Shown: positions 12,201-22,513 of the stretch, in pieces
How the letters are laid out: the number at the start of each line of letters is the position of its first letter
How positions within the stretch are numbered: the stretch's first letter is position 1
Assembly: GCA_016987375.1 (NCBI GenBank)
Contig: PJRA01000272.1
Coordinates: forward strand, 763,138-812,792
Origin: Brachionus koreanus
Taxonomy: Eukaryota > Rotifera > Eurotatoria > Ploima > Brachionidae
Direction: 5' to 3'
Length of the DNA: 49,655 bases
Made by a program: the position numbers and the translations under genes
The notes under the pieces: generated by a model
What the model saw: the letters and a program-made list of their open reading frames with translations, nothing else
What the model was told of the DNA's origin: nothing
Databases searched by the model: none

Positions 12201-13439
12201 GTTATTTATTTATAATTATTATTTATAATTTTATTTCACTTAATAAATGATTTTTTAATTTATCAGATTTTACATTTACTGATATTTTCGATTGATTTCA
12301 TTTTTTTGCGAGACAAAAATTTTTAATCAATTAAGATAAAAATAAATTTTCTTTCTAAAAAATTAAATTTTCACTAATAAGGCCTTTATTCTTTTCAATC
12401 ATGAACAGAAAAGATAAAAATTGAATTTTAAATTTTCATGAAATAAGTGTTGATTAAATTTAGGATCTAACCTAGTTTTATTATCTTTTAAGTGATTTCT
12501 TGCTGATTTTTTTTAAGCCTTGAACACCTAAACGATGAAAGGCTTGACTGTGATTAGGTATGATCCATATCAACCAAGTGATCAGAGTTGATCAGAGCTT
12601 AATCACAAATTATGTGATCAAATGGTCAAAAAACGAGGTGGAGTCAAAATTTCATGATTTAACATCATTTTTTTTTATTAATAAAGAATTTAAATTTCAT
12701 TTTTAATTTAAAAAAAAAACAACTTTTAAAAAATCAAAATTTTTAATTAAAGATCAGAAATCAACGAAAAAGAATTGAAGAAAAAAGATGAAATTTGTAA
12801 ATTTCGCTTGGAACAAATAGATAGTTATCAAAAAAAATTGTAATTTCAGTTTTTGTATATAAAATTTCAATTAATTTTCAAATAATTTTTGCAATAAGAA
12901 CTGAACTGGAGAGTAGCTATTTGATAGAAAAAAATTGGAGAATAGAACTTCAGAGTGAGATTGGTGAACTAGAAGAAAAATTATCTCAATCTAATAGCAA
13001 AGTAAAATCTATGGAAGAGATAGAACAAGTAAGAACAAATGAGCCTTGATAATTTTAATTGATTATTATTTTATTGTAGAAATTTAGCATAAGCCAAGTG
13101 GAAAACCAAAATTTGGTGAAAAAAATTCATGAATTAGAGTTAACTCTTGAAGAAATGGGATCAAAACTTGGCATGTCACATCTAAAAATTCAAGATTTTA
13201 AAGATGTAAATAAACAAATACACGGATTTCAGTGGGAAAGCGATGAAAAAGTTACAATGTGTAAGATTTGTACAAAAGAGTTTAATGTAGCCCGACGAAA
13301 ACATCATTGTCGAAGGTGTGGAGGAATTTTTTGTAATGAATGCAGTGATAATAAATTGCCTTTGCCAAGCTGGCCGAAACCAGTCCGTGTTTGTAACACT
13401 TGTTTTGATCAAATTCTACAGAATAGTGACATTAAGTAA
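9282..13439 (+). CDS. RUFY1/2: RUFY1/2-like RUN and FYVE domain protein (8 exons)
   Basis: Endosomal adaptor of the RUFY family: a RUN domain binds small GTPases and the FYVE finger binds PI3P. Exons: 9282-9330, 9381-9675, 9731-9832, 9880-10018, 10062-10762, 12753-12839, 12899-13028, 13080-13439; phases agree at every join and give 620 residues, close to human RUFY2. RUN spans about residues 17-165 (GRIRAWIRMCLMQKKLA, GLLVGLNALD). The long coiled coil runs from about 190 to 540, including the family block YVEELNKKLE. The C-terminal FYVE has WESD, RKHHCRRCG, RVC and all eight zinc-binding Cys. The first intron uses a GC donor (CAAATAG|GCAAGA); without splicing a stop follows at once, so the short first exon depends on it. 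An AATAAA lies at 13535-13540. Intron 5 carries a fold-back transposon. Confidence 0.92.
10763..12752. other. RUFY intron 5 with a fold-back element and an unexplained GC-richer stretch
   Basis: 1990 bp intron. Besides the element at 11244-11713, the stretch 11716-12040 is visibly less AT-rich than its surroundings and is not coding in any frame I followed; it may be an old repeat. The rest is AT-rich without features. Confidence 0.5.
11244..11713. mobile_element. Non-autonomous fold-back transposon with CAGTG ends and TA target duplication
   Basis: 470 bp element flanked by TA (11242-11243 and 11714-11715). Both ends start CAGTGGTTCTTGTAAAAATG and remain near-identical inverted repeats for about 95 bases, including a sub-terminal hairpin (GTTCCGTTC...GGAACGGAA). 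The interior is a CATTC-type pentamer satellite: an 89 bp unit repeated about twice, then an inverted copy near 11565-11625, so almost the whole element can fold on itself. CAGT termini with a TA duplication are typical of Tc1/mariner-type elements; no transposase is present. Confidence 0.85.
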
Positions 13440-13692
13440 AAAAATTTTATTTGATTAGACAAATCTAGTCATTTTAAACCAATCTAGATTATTTTATTAT
13501 TTTTATTTATTTGGTTTTGTTTACTTTGGTTTTAAATAAAACTTTAAAAGTTGCGTTAATTGAGATTTCTCCTATTTAAAAAAAAAATCGCTCAGATAGT
13601 AATCTTTAAATTTAAAAACTAATTTTAGAAACATTGATTATATTTTTTAAATACAAATAAATTTTTTTTTAATCTAAATTTCTTAATTGATT
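13440..13692. other. 3' flank of the RUFY gene
   Basis: AT-rich; contains the RUFY AATAAA near 13535. Nothing else seen. Confidence 0.5.
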
Positions 13693-13848
13693 TCAATTTA
13701 AATGTGAACAGATATTCGGGCAAAGCTGAAATTTCACACAATCAGTGCAATGTTCTTCTTGTATATTTTTTACGTTAGGTTCTGGGTCCCTGCATAATAG
13801 TGGCGCTCTAGGAGCACTTGTTTTCATCCATCCATGCACACCTGGTAC
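13693..13848 (-). other. Orphan exon-like open segment, unrecognised
   Basis: On the minus strand a stretch after an AG acceptor (13850-13849) reads openly to a TGA at 13695-13693: it begins VPGVHGWMKTSAPRAPLLC, continues RDPEPNV, and ends with a Cys-rich part (HCTDC, QLCPNIC). Its base composition is far less AT-rich than its flanks, as for real exons here. A stop lies just before the acceptor in the same frame, so if coding it is a terminal exon. I could not find partner exons between 13849 and 14748. I do not recognise the protein. Confidence 0.35.
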
Positions 13849-14748
13849 CTTTTAAAATTAACTAAATTTTTGTTAAAGAATTAAATTTTTTTTAAAATTA
13901 ATTATTCTCAAGGAATTATAAAGTTTTAATGGGAAACTAATTTTGTAATCGATTTTCAGTTTCAAAAGTTTTCATATCCCAAAATCGGTTTAAGTTTTAA
14001 TTTAAAAATAAAAATGTATATTATTTTTAGGTATCTTAGTAATTGGTAATAATGTAGAAATTAAACATTGGAAATTAATTAATTCAAAATTAAAAATTTC
14101 AGCTTACTTATTATATAAATAATAATTATTTGAATTAAAATCAAAATTACTTATAATCAATTGAAAATATTGTGTTAGAATTATATCTTAATTTTTTTTT
14201 ATTTTTGGTGCGAATCAAAGGTTTTTTTATTTTACTTAAGACAGAATAATCTTCATCATTTTTTTCGATTTTTATGTGATAAAATTAAATATATATATTT
14301 TTTCTAATTTAATTAATTTTAGTAGATTTCGTGCCTTAATTTCCCATCTCGTGCTAAAAGAATAAGCATTTTTTATTTGTTTATGAAAACTTAGAGATTT
14401 TCATTTGCTTTTTTAATTTTATAAAAAAACAAAATTTAGAAGCCCTTCCAGTAAAATTAATAAAAGTGCGCCTGTTATTTAGACTTTTAAAACAGTGTTT
14501 TAGCTTTTAATTATGCAAGCTTGAAACGACACCTAAAAAAGCTGCTTTTTATGGTTGCTAAGAAGCTGTCTTGAAGCATCATTTCTCAAGGTGAAAATAA
14601 TCTTCTAAACATTTTGGCAGATTAAAAAGTATTCACTTTTCTAAAGCCTATTTTTTTGACTTATTATGCAATAATTGTTCTAAATTAATTCAAATTAAAG
14701 TCTTCAGCTATTTCTTTGTATCTCATAATCGTTTTAGAATAAAGATTA
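13849..14748. other. AT-rich intergenic
   Basis: No convincing gene. Short less AT-rich spots near 14325-14360 and 14490-14600 could hide small exons of the minus-strand segment at 13693-13848, but no joinable open frame was found. Confidence 0.4.
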
Positions 14749-17700
14749 ATGTCTAAGAATAACAAATATCTCGCTAAAGGAGACAAAATAATTGCCAGAA
14801 ATGAGTCATTGGGCTATTATTTTTCAGCTCGTGTTTCGAAAGTATATGACTCTCAGTATGCTAGCATCAAATTTGATGACGGAACCAAAAATTCAAACAT
14901 TGCCACTAAAAATTTGATTAAGTCAACTGATAAATTCTCTCCCATTGAAGTTTCTTATAAAATTAAAATAAAATAAATATAAACTTAAATCATTTTTCTT
15001 CAGGTTGGCGATCATGTAATGGCCAAGGTTTTAAATGAGTTTGATATAGCTTGTTGGGTTCCTGGAGTAATTCAATCTGTTGACAACTATGCTGCAACAA
15101 AATATTTTGTTGTCCTATATTTCAATGGCCTAGAGGGTGATAACATAAGATCAGAATTGATAAAGATATCACGAGACAAATACAGTGAAATATTAAAATA
15201 TATTCGCTCTTTGTTAGGCGAAGAGTAAGTAAACTAACCATTGACAAATTTTCAATTTTCGTTTAGCACGAGCAATATTGTTTTCAAAGCTTATCGTGAC
15301 CAGCATTTCTCTGAAGAGCCACCACTTCGACCTTTGTCCCCTCCGGACATGGATCTTATAAAATCTAATATTGTTTCTGATATCAAAAATCATCTAAATT
15401 CACGTAAATTAAATTTAAATTAAATCCAAGAGTTTCAAAACTTCTAATACAATTTTTAATTTTGGATGAAGTTTAATATGAATATCAATTTTTCAATTAA
15501 TTTAGAATATCAATACATTTAAATTTTTTTGCTCACAAATCAATATTCTAAAGTACTTTCAGTATGTTTCAATTAGATCCCATAGACGTTATTTCGGAGT
15601 ATACATTGAATGCTTGATTTTTGTATATTTAAAAATTTGTAAAAGCTTAAGAATTATGTTTTATTATGTTAAATTTGCTTTAGTTAACATTGTTAAACAG
15701 GCTACAGAATCGCAATAATTTGGTTATGGTGGTCTTAATGATCGCATGGAAAAACAAAACTCTAAAAAGTTAAAAATTCAAATTTGTAAGATAAAAAACA
15801 GCAGAAAAGAATATTTAAAATGATTTTGGTAATTTCTAAAAAAAAATAATATTCATAGTATAGTATCTTTATTTTTGGGCAAAATGAAAATATTTTTCAT
15901 TTTTATATTTATTACGCAAAGTTAAAGAAATTCTTTAATTTTTTTGTTTACCAAATAATTTGAGTGAGTTTTTTTAATTTTCTGAAAAATTGCACAAAAA
16001 ATCTAAGAATATAAAAATTTAAAGATGTAAAATTATCTATATTTTGCCTATTTTTGAGAGATATTAAAAGCGTTTAAAAACTTTTTTAATATCAAAATAA
16101 TTGCATCAAAAATTAATATATATTTTTTCAGTTTAATGAATGAGTTTAGATTTTTTTTTAATCAAAAATAATACAAGGAATTAAAGAAAATTCCAATTTT
16201 ACATAAAAATTTTAGCCAAGATTTTTGAAACTAAAAAAATGTTCTTGCTTGTCAAAGTCAACTCTTATAGCTCGTATACATTTTTGTACTTTGCTGTCGT
16301 TGTAGATCTTTGTCCAGGTTTTTTTTTCAAAGAGTTATAAAGATCAGCGAGCATGTTTGAAACTTTCTGGTGTATTTAGATAAACTCGTTTGTGTCTTGG
16401 ATGCTATATTAATTTAATATAATAAATATTAATTTAATATGCGCTTTAATTTTGCAGTATGTTGTCATCTAAGCAGAATTAGAATTTCACATTTGAAGCC
16501 AAGTTGTTTCAGCTACATTTCATGGTGTTTAATTTCATTTTGTTATCTGTCTGGTTAACAAGCTAACTAAGCTTAACCAAAATCACTATTAATTTAATTT
16601 AAAAGAAAATATATATATTATAAAATATATAAATCATCTTTTGCGCCTTTTATATTAATTAAATAAATTAGCTAAACTAACAATTATTTGATATGATTTG
16701 TGTGGTAAAATTATTTAGGTTTAATTATTCCAATCAAAAAAAAAAAATCTTATAAAATTTTAGTCAATTATTTAATTATTTAAAAAAGTCAAATTTTTTA
16801 AATATTTATACTTTATAGAAATCTAGCATTTTACTAAATATAAAAAAAGGAAATGAATATTTTTAAGAATATTTTGGAATAAAACTTGTATTTTGAAATA
16901 ACTTTTAGAAATATTAAAACTACTACTAAAATGAATGTTTTATTTAGTAATGTATGAATTTTCATATCATTAAGAATAAAAAAAACAAATATTAATCTTA
17001 CATTGAGATTTTTTGAAATTGTCACAGAAACAAATTTATATCAACTTGATAGTTTACTGTGATTCTAAAATTAAAAATCCAATTTTAAGATTAGATAAAA
17101 GTTGAGAAGTTTTGGAATCTTCGGGAAAATTTCATTTTATTTTGTTTTAAATAGTTAAAATAAATGAAAAATATGATAAAATGTTCAATGAACTTTCTGG
17201 TATAAAAAAAAGCCAACGACAATTAAAAGAAGAAATGGAAGGAAAATTAAAATTGCTTCGTGTCGATTTTGAGGAATGGAAAAAACAAGAACCACCTGTC
17301 ATAATTCCAAATCCAAATACTTTTGTTTATATAAAAAATAAAAAAGCTGAACGAAATATAGTTCAAGGTGTTCCATTTGGCACTAAACCGAATCTAGTGT
17401 ATGAGATGGTTCCGCAGTCAGAACCGAAATTGACAAATGAAGAGAAAATTTTAAAACTTCGCTCTGAACTGCCTGAAATTAAAATTGGAGAAGAAGTTTT
17501 GGCCAAATGGCCTGATGATGGCTGGTACTATAGAAGTATTGTGACTGATTATTTGGGAAATTATCAATACCTTGTCGAAGATTCTTTAAGAGACTATGAA
17601 AAAATCTATAGAGAAAATTTGATTTCGAATATCAAAAAACCTAGTTTGGATTTGGACGTTGGTGATCCAGTTTTGGCAAAGCATCCTGAGTATGAATTAA

Positions 17701-18380
17701 GCTATGCGCCTGGTCAAGTGTGTTATGTGAGCAACGATTTAAAGGCCTATCATGTGCGTTTCTATGATTACACTGAAGCCAGTGTTGATAATACGGAAGT
17801 TTTTAAGATTCCAAGAATAAAATTTCAGCCAGATATAAATGAAATTTTGAAGCTAGAGGATAAATGGATAGGTCAAAAAGTAATTGCCAGGAACAATAGT
17901 AAGAGAGTTTATGAGTTAGGAAAGGTGATAAACAAAGTCAATTCTGGAAGACAATTCGAAATTCAATGGCCTGATGGAACTGAGTCGATTCAAAATGCCA
18001 ATCACATGTTTGGGAAGTTTACTCGAAAAAAAACTAAACATCACTTAGACTACATTCTAGCACCAAAAGGAAAAATATTTTTGCCTGGAAGAATAACTGC
18101 ACAGCGGGGTAACAAATTTATAGTCAGATATTTTGATGACAGTTTGAGTGAAGATGTTAATGTTGCTGACTGTTTTTGGCTATCAAGATGCTATTATGAC
18201 GATGCAGCAAAATTTTGTAAAAATCAGTCAACATTTAATAAAGATTTAGATGAGAAAATTATTATAGAAAAAGATTTTAACGATTCAAATTATTCAATTG
18301 GAAGAAAAACTCCGGTAGTAAGTGCCAACGATTTTTTTACTGGTAAAACTAGCATAATTAAACGAAAGCAAGTTTACTAA
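14749..18380 (+). CDS. Protein with about six Tudor-like (DUF4537-type) modules, 4 exons
   Basis: Exons 14749-14949, 15004-15224, 15267-15403, 17155-18380; phases match at each join and give 594 residues. The repeated pattern is 'G-x-x-V/I-x-A-R/K ... G/A-x-V ... V-x-F/Y-x-D-G/D', as in small beta-barrel Tudor folds. Modules lie at about residues 10-60, 68-120, 295-345, 353-405, 424-470 and 484-530. A charged helical stretch (about 188-225) separates modules 2 and 3. The style matches DUF4537 proteins (the C11orf16/VWA3B group), whose molecular role is poorly known; Tudor folds often bind methylated Arg/Lys. The 1751 bp third intron is the weakest join: the last exon has its own ATG at 17181, so two genes are possible, but the CAC|GTAAAT donor at 15403 and the phase agreement favour one. 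Family placement is from memory. Confidence 0.75.
15404..17154. other. Large intron of the Tudor-like gene
   Basis: Mostly AT-rich. The stretches 15570-15770 and 16230-16410 are less AT-rich and look like eroded repeats; I could not assign a family. No intact open frame. Confidence 0.4.
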
Positions 18381-19124
18381 AATTAAAATTTCAAATTAAT
18401 TTATTTTATTTTATTATACTGGTAATTATTTAAGAATCTAATATTTTAATTTTTGAATTTGAATTTTTTTGATAATTTAATTCTTAAATTAAAAAATAAA
18501 TAAATACTAAAATTTTTAAAAAGCTCTTGTTTTTTTTTTATAAATAATTTAGATATTAAGATAATTTTTTTAGATAATTCTAACATACTAACAACTTATT
18601 TTATGATTGAAGGAGCTTCGCTCGACAGTCTTTAAATTTGCTAATAATAATATCAAAAATATTTGGATTAAAAAATGAATTAAAAAAGTATTCTATTTTT
18701 TGTAATCCAAGTATTAATATGATTTAAAGCATTTGGATTACGGCTAAGCTGGAATTTAGCAATAAATAGGGCCAAATTAGTAAATAAATTACCAAATACA
18801 AAATATTAAATTGTGTTAAATTTTTTTTTAAATAATCTATATTCATTAACAGAATCGAAATTTCTAAAAATTAAAGTAGAATAATTTCAAGTGTTGATTT
18901 GCCTGCTTTGATTAATAAAAACTTTATTTTTTTAATCTCATTACTATTTTTTTATTGTTTTTTTAGTTTTTTTTAATATACTAAATAAATATTATTTTTT
19001 CTTATTCAAAAAAAAATATGCATATAAAATTTTAGGATCATATGTAAATTGATTGATACACAAATTGCATTTATTTTTAGGTTTTTTTATTCACAATTTA
19101 AAGAATAAAATAAACTATATTAAC
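18381..19124. other. AT-rich intergenic
   Basis: 3' flank of the Tudor-like gene; nothing supported in it. The composition changes sharply at about 19125, where a retroelement begins. Confidence 0.5.
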
Positions 19125-20290
19125 GGGATCCAAGATTAAAATAAGCGACCCAGATAGGGACCTGGTTATCGCTAATTTCTTAAAGGCAAATATCATTTCT
19201 TAAGTCCCTTTATCTATACCACCTCGTTTCTGTGGAACCTTCTTTCTTGTTAAGAGACCTGGCTCTAAAGTTGGACCCATCGCAGACTTTTCCACGCTAA
19301 CCAAAGTTTTAGATACGCCAAAATTCGCGCTCAAATCGTTGTATCAGGTGGTGCAGGATCAATCTTGGCCCAATCACCTTTGGTACACTAAAATCGATTT
19401 TAAGCAGGCTTTCTTTAACATTGAGTTATACGAGTCGAGCAAGTTTGTAACAACTTTCGGCTACGGTGGGTCCTTTTATCAATTTAACAGAATGCCTTTC
19501 GGGCTCTGCTTAGCACCCTAAATCCAACAGATGCTGCTCAACTGTGTACCTAGGTTCATCCATCTCCTCCTCCATTAAATCCAGTGAAAAAGTTAGGTTT
19601 TCTGGGAGCAGAATGGGATGGTTTAGGTATTAAACGTTCTACAGAGGTCTCCGATTTCTTAAGGAAAATTTCCGAAACTCTTTTAGTCTCATATCCCGAT
19701 AAGAGAAATCTACTTAGAATAAGGGGCTTTTTAAATTATTACCTAGGATACGCGGGAAAAGTAGCCTCTTTAATTAACGTATTCTTAAAGATGACACAGA
19801 CCACTCGTCGCGAGTATTGGTGGTATCTTTCCATAGTTCTAAAGATAGATTCCTTATCTTTCAGTAACAAGGACAATAATATCTGGAAGACCTATTACAC
19901 CGATGCAAGTGAATATGGTCTTGGGGTCTTTGATGGGGATTCGGGAAGAGATTTCTCAATCCCTTCTCCAACAGACTCCATTCTCTGTAATGAAGCAGCA
20001 GCCTCTGTGCTGTCTTTCTCTAATTTAAGGTTCAACAACAGACCAGCCCGCAACTACAATTTACATGTAGACAATCGAGCAGTAATCGGGCTGTGAAAGC
20101 TAGTTAGAGCCAAATAGACGCGGTTTTACTCAAGCGAAAGGGGCTCTATGCATAAGTTCATGTCCCTAATCATCATGGTCAACTACATCAGGACCATCTT
20201 TATAGTCAAAGTTTTCTATGTGCCATCCGCTAATAATCCAGCAAACGCGCCTTCTTGGCGCATATCACCGTAAACGACCTTACGCCATGG
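19125..20290 (+). mobile_element. Decayed retroelement: reverse transcriptase and RNase H
   Basis: A single frame with several stops reads through a reverse transcriptase (VGPIADFSTL; TKIDFKQAFFNIEL at about 19389-19430; RMPFGLCLAP at about 19489-19518) and an RNase H domain (YYTDASEYGLGVF; NEAAASVLSF; NLHVDNRAVIGL; YVPSANNPANAPS). Stops occur at about 19199, 19519, 20094 and 20133. Between about 19565 and 19585 the sequence jumps from just after the RT palm to the RT end, so the catalytic Y-x-D-D block is missing by internal deletion. The domain order suits an LTR (Ty3-like) or DIRS-like element; no LTR, integrase or recombinase is visible, so the class is open. GC content is clearly higher than in neighbouring DNA, suggesting a later insertion. 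Confidence 0.8.
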
Positions 20291-20973
20291 CAATAGACAC
20301 TTCAACTATAAATAAAACCGTTTTTCGCTGTTTTAATCAGCTTTTGAAACTTTTCTTTATTTTAATTTTAATAAAATCGTCTGACTCGTGGTCCAGCCAA
20401 CGGTATAGTATTATCAATCTTCTTAGAATATGCAATTTAATAATTTAAACTCAGCATTCAAAAGTAAATTTTATACACTATTTTAGGAAGAAATTTTAAA
20501 AAAAGAGTATTTGAAAAGGAATATTGATAATTTTTTTTGTTTATTTTAAACTTGGAAAAAAAATTATGTGCTTTAAAATTTATTTAAGAAAAAATTGAAA
20601 ATTGTAAATTTTTATTCATTTTTTAAGCTTCAACAAAAAGAATTAATCGATTGTCACCTTGCCAATGCCATTTTATTGACATTTTTTTAAAATGAAATTG
20701 AAATTTTGTAAAAAAATAATCAATCAAATCTTTTATTGTGTCAAATTTAGAATTTATAAAAATGTTTTATTTAAATGAGAATTTAAACAGTTGCTCAAGT
20801 CCATGTATAACAAATTAATAAAAATTATTTAAAAAAAAAAGTACAAATTGAGCATTTAATTTTAGCATAACACATTAGAATAAAAAATTAACAAAAATTT
20901 TTTTTTTCATTTTTTGAATGACTTAATAAAATTGAGGACTTCGATCAGGACAAATAATTTACTCTTTATTATA
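20291..20973. other. 3' flank of cyclin A
   Basis: AT-rich, no feature seen. On the minus strand AATAAA begins only a few bases after the cyclin A stop (plus-strand TTTATT at 20965-20970), so its 3' UTR may be very short; further AATAAA motifs occur downstream. Confidence 0.45.
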
Positions 20974-22284
20974 TTACATCATTTTGGCATCCAAATGCTT
21001 AACAGGTTCTATTAAACTAACATGATCATATTTAGCCTGTTTGTATTTTTCCTGTATAGCCTGTTGTGGATGATTGCCTGCTTGTTGCATTGTTTTGTAC
21101 AAATCGAGCACAGACGAATTCATCTCATCAGGAGTGTATTCACAAATATCTTCAATTTGCTTTGTCCATTTTTTGTCCAGAGTGCACAAGGCCAAATAGA
21201 TGGCCGATGCAGCAATTTGACTTGGCAGATACGTCAAATACGTATCAGCATCGATGAGTGTCAATTCGGCCAAATACCGACTCAAATTTTCAATTCGCGA
21301 GAACATTTCTCGCTCATTTGGATTGTTAAATTTAGTGTCTATTTTAATAAATCTGAGATAGTGTGACAAAAACCAATTTATAGTCGGTGGCGACATTTTG
21401 AAGTCCAATACTTTAAGGAGTAAATGCTCCATTCGAAGCACTTGTTTCTTGGTATATGTGTCGTCAGTGATGTAAACAAATTCATTGACATCAGGTGGCG
21501 TTATTTCTTCATACTTGGCGGCAATGTACATGCTGGCTGTGCCAACTAGTTGAAGTTTGCCTCTAAGAACGCTCATTTGAGAGAGAAATCTGTCTGTATA
21601 GTTGACAGCCAAGTACAATGTCTCTACATTAAGTTTGTACTCTTCGCTTACTTCAACTAGCCAGTCGACAAGAATGGAGCGCATTGATGATGTAATGTCA
21701 AGCTGCTTTTTCATGTAATTTGTCTTGGGTTTATTGTCAAGCTCCAGTTGACGCATGTATTTGATAATGTCATCTTTGTATTCAAGGCAGTTCATTAAAA
21801 AATTGTCGCGTTGCTCGGCGGCAATTTTTCGTCTGGTCTCTTCATCATCGTCATCGAAATCATTGTCGCAATCATCGTCAATTTTAGATATCATTGACTG
21901 AAATTTAATAGTGTCGTCCAAGACCATTGGTGAATCGCTGGCTGACGAATTCATCGATTTGAGAGCGTCATCGATTGCAATATTTAGCTTTGAGATGGCA
22001 TCCTCCTGAAGACTTTCTTCTTCGTTTGGCTTTTCTTGAAATATTTCGAAGTCACATTCGTTCTTGCCTAGTGGGTTAATGACACACTGTGGTGGCTCGT
22101 TTTCGTCGTTGAACTGTAGATGATTAAGCAATTGATTGTGAGAAGTAGATGAAGGAAATGCATAGCCAGTCGGTTTGCTTGTTTGGGAAAAAGACGACGA
22201 ACTCTTCAGTTTGTTGGACTTTAGTGGCTGATTTTGTGCTACATGATTAGTCGATAGGACACCGAGTGCTTGACGCTTTGACAT
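20974..22284 (-). CDS. CCNA: Cyclin A (intronless, 436 aa)
   Basis: Regulatory subunit of CDK1/CDK2 for S phase and mitotic entry. A single open frame runs from ATG at 22284 to the stop at 20974. A canonical destruction box, RQALGVLSTN, sits at residues 4-13, unusually near the N-terminus. An acidic, unstructured region (about 60-165) precedes two cyclin boxes. The first has the MRSILVDWLVEV hydrophobic patch (201-212), YLAVNYTDRFLS and AAKYEEITPP, which bind the CDK and RxL substrates. The second contains the PSQIAASAIYLA stretch. Features fit cyclin A better than B: MRSIL in place of MRAIL, TPPDVNEFVYITDDTY, and no cytoplasmic-retention region visible. Absence of introns contrasts with the multi-exon neighbours. 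Confidence 0.95.
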   Translation of the reverse strand: MSKRQALGVLSTNHVAQNQPLKSNKLKSSSSFSQTSKPTGYAFPSSTSHNQLLNHLQFNDENEPPQCVINPLGKNECDFEIFQEKPNEEESLQEDAISKLNIAIDDALKSMNSSASDSPMVLDDTIKFQSMISKIDDDCDNDFDDDDEETRRKIAAEQRDNFLMNCLEYKDDIIKYMRQLELDNKPKTNYMKKQLDITSSMRSILVDWLVEVSEEYKLNVETLYLAVNYTDRFLSQMSVLRGKLQLVGTASMYIAAKYEEITPPDVNEFVYITDDTYTKKQVLRMEHLLLKVLDFKMSPPTINWFLSHYLRFIKIDTKFNNPNEREMFSRIENLSRYLAELTLIDADTYLTYLPSQIAASAIYLALCTLDKKWTKQIEDICEYTPDEMNSSVLDLYKTMQQAGNHPQQAIQEKYKQAKYDHVSLIEPVKHLDAKMM

Positions 22285-22431
22285 TCTATATTGTTTTGTC
22301 TAAGAACACAAAAGAACTCTGATTTATGTGCTTTAAAATAAGCTAAAAAATAAATTTATTTGTTAAGCTTAGAGAGTTGAATTTGTTTAAAACTAAATGA
22401 AAAAGAGAGCTTGTTAGCAAAAAAGATGAAT

Positions 22432-22513
22432 ACGCGCCATTAAGATGTAAAAAAAAAACATAAGTTGAAAATTGTTCGTTAAAAACTAAATTACAAATTT
22501 TGCCCCCAAACGG
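22432..22513. promoter_or_regulatory. Candidate cell-cycle promoter motifs upstream of cyclin A
   Basis: About 150 bp upstream of the cyclin A ATG lies ACGCGCCATT (22432-22441), whose reverse resembles an E2F core, and about 225 bp upstream lies CCCAAACGG (22505-22513), containing the AACGG core of MYB-type sites. Both kinds of site drive G1/S and G2/M genes in animals. These are short matches in very AT-rich DNA and remain suggestions. Confidence 0.25.

Noticed and set aside
17181..18380. Separate gene starting at the ATG at 17181
   Set aside because: The frame is open upstream to an AG acceptor at 17153-17154 in phase with the donor at 15404, and both halves carry the same kind of module. 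Kept as an alternative in the gene entry.
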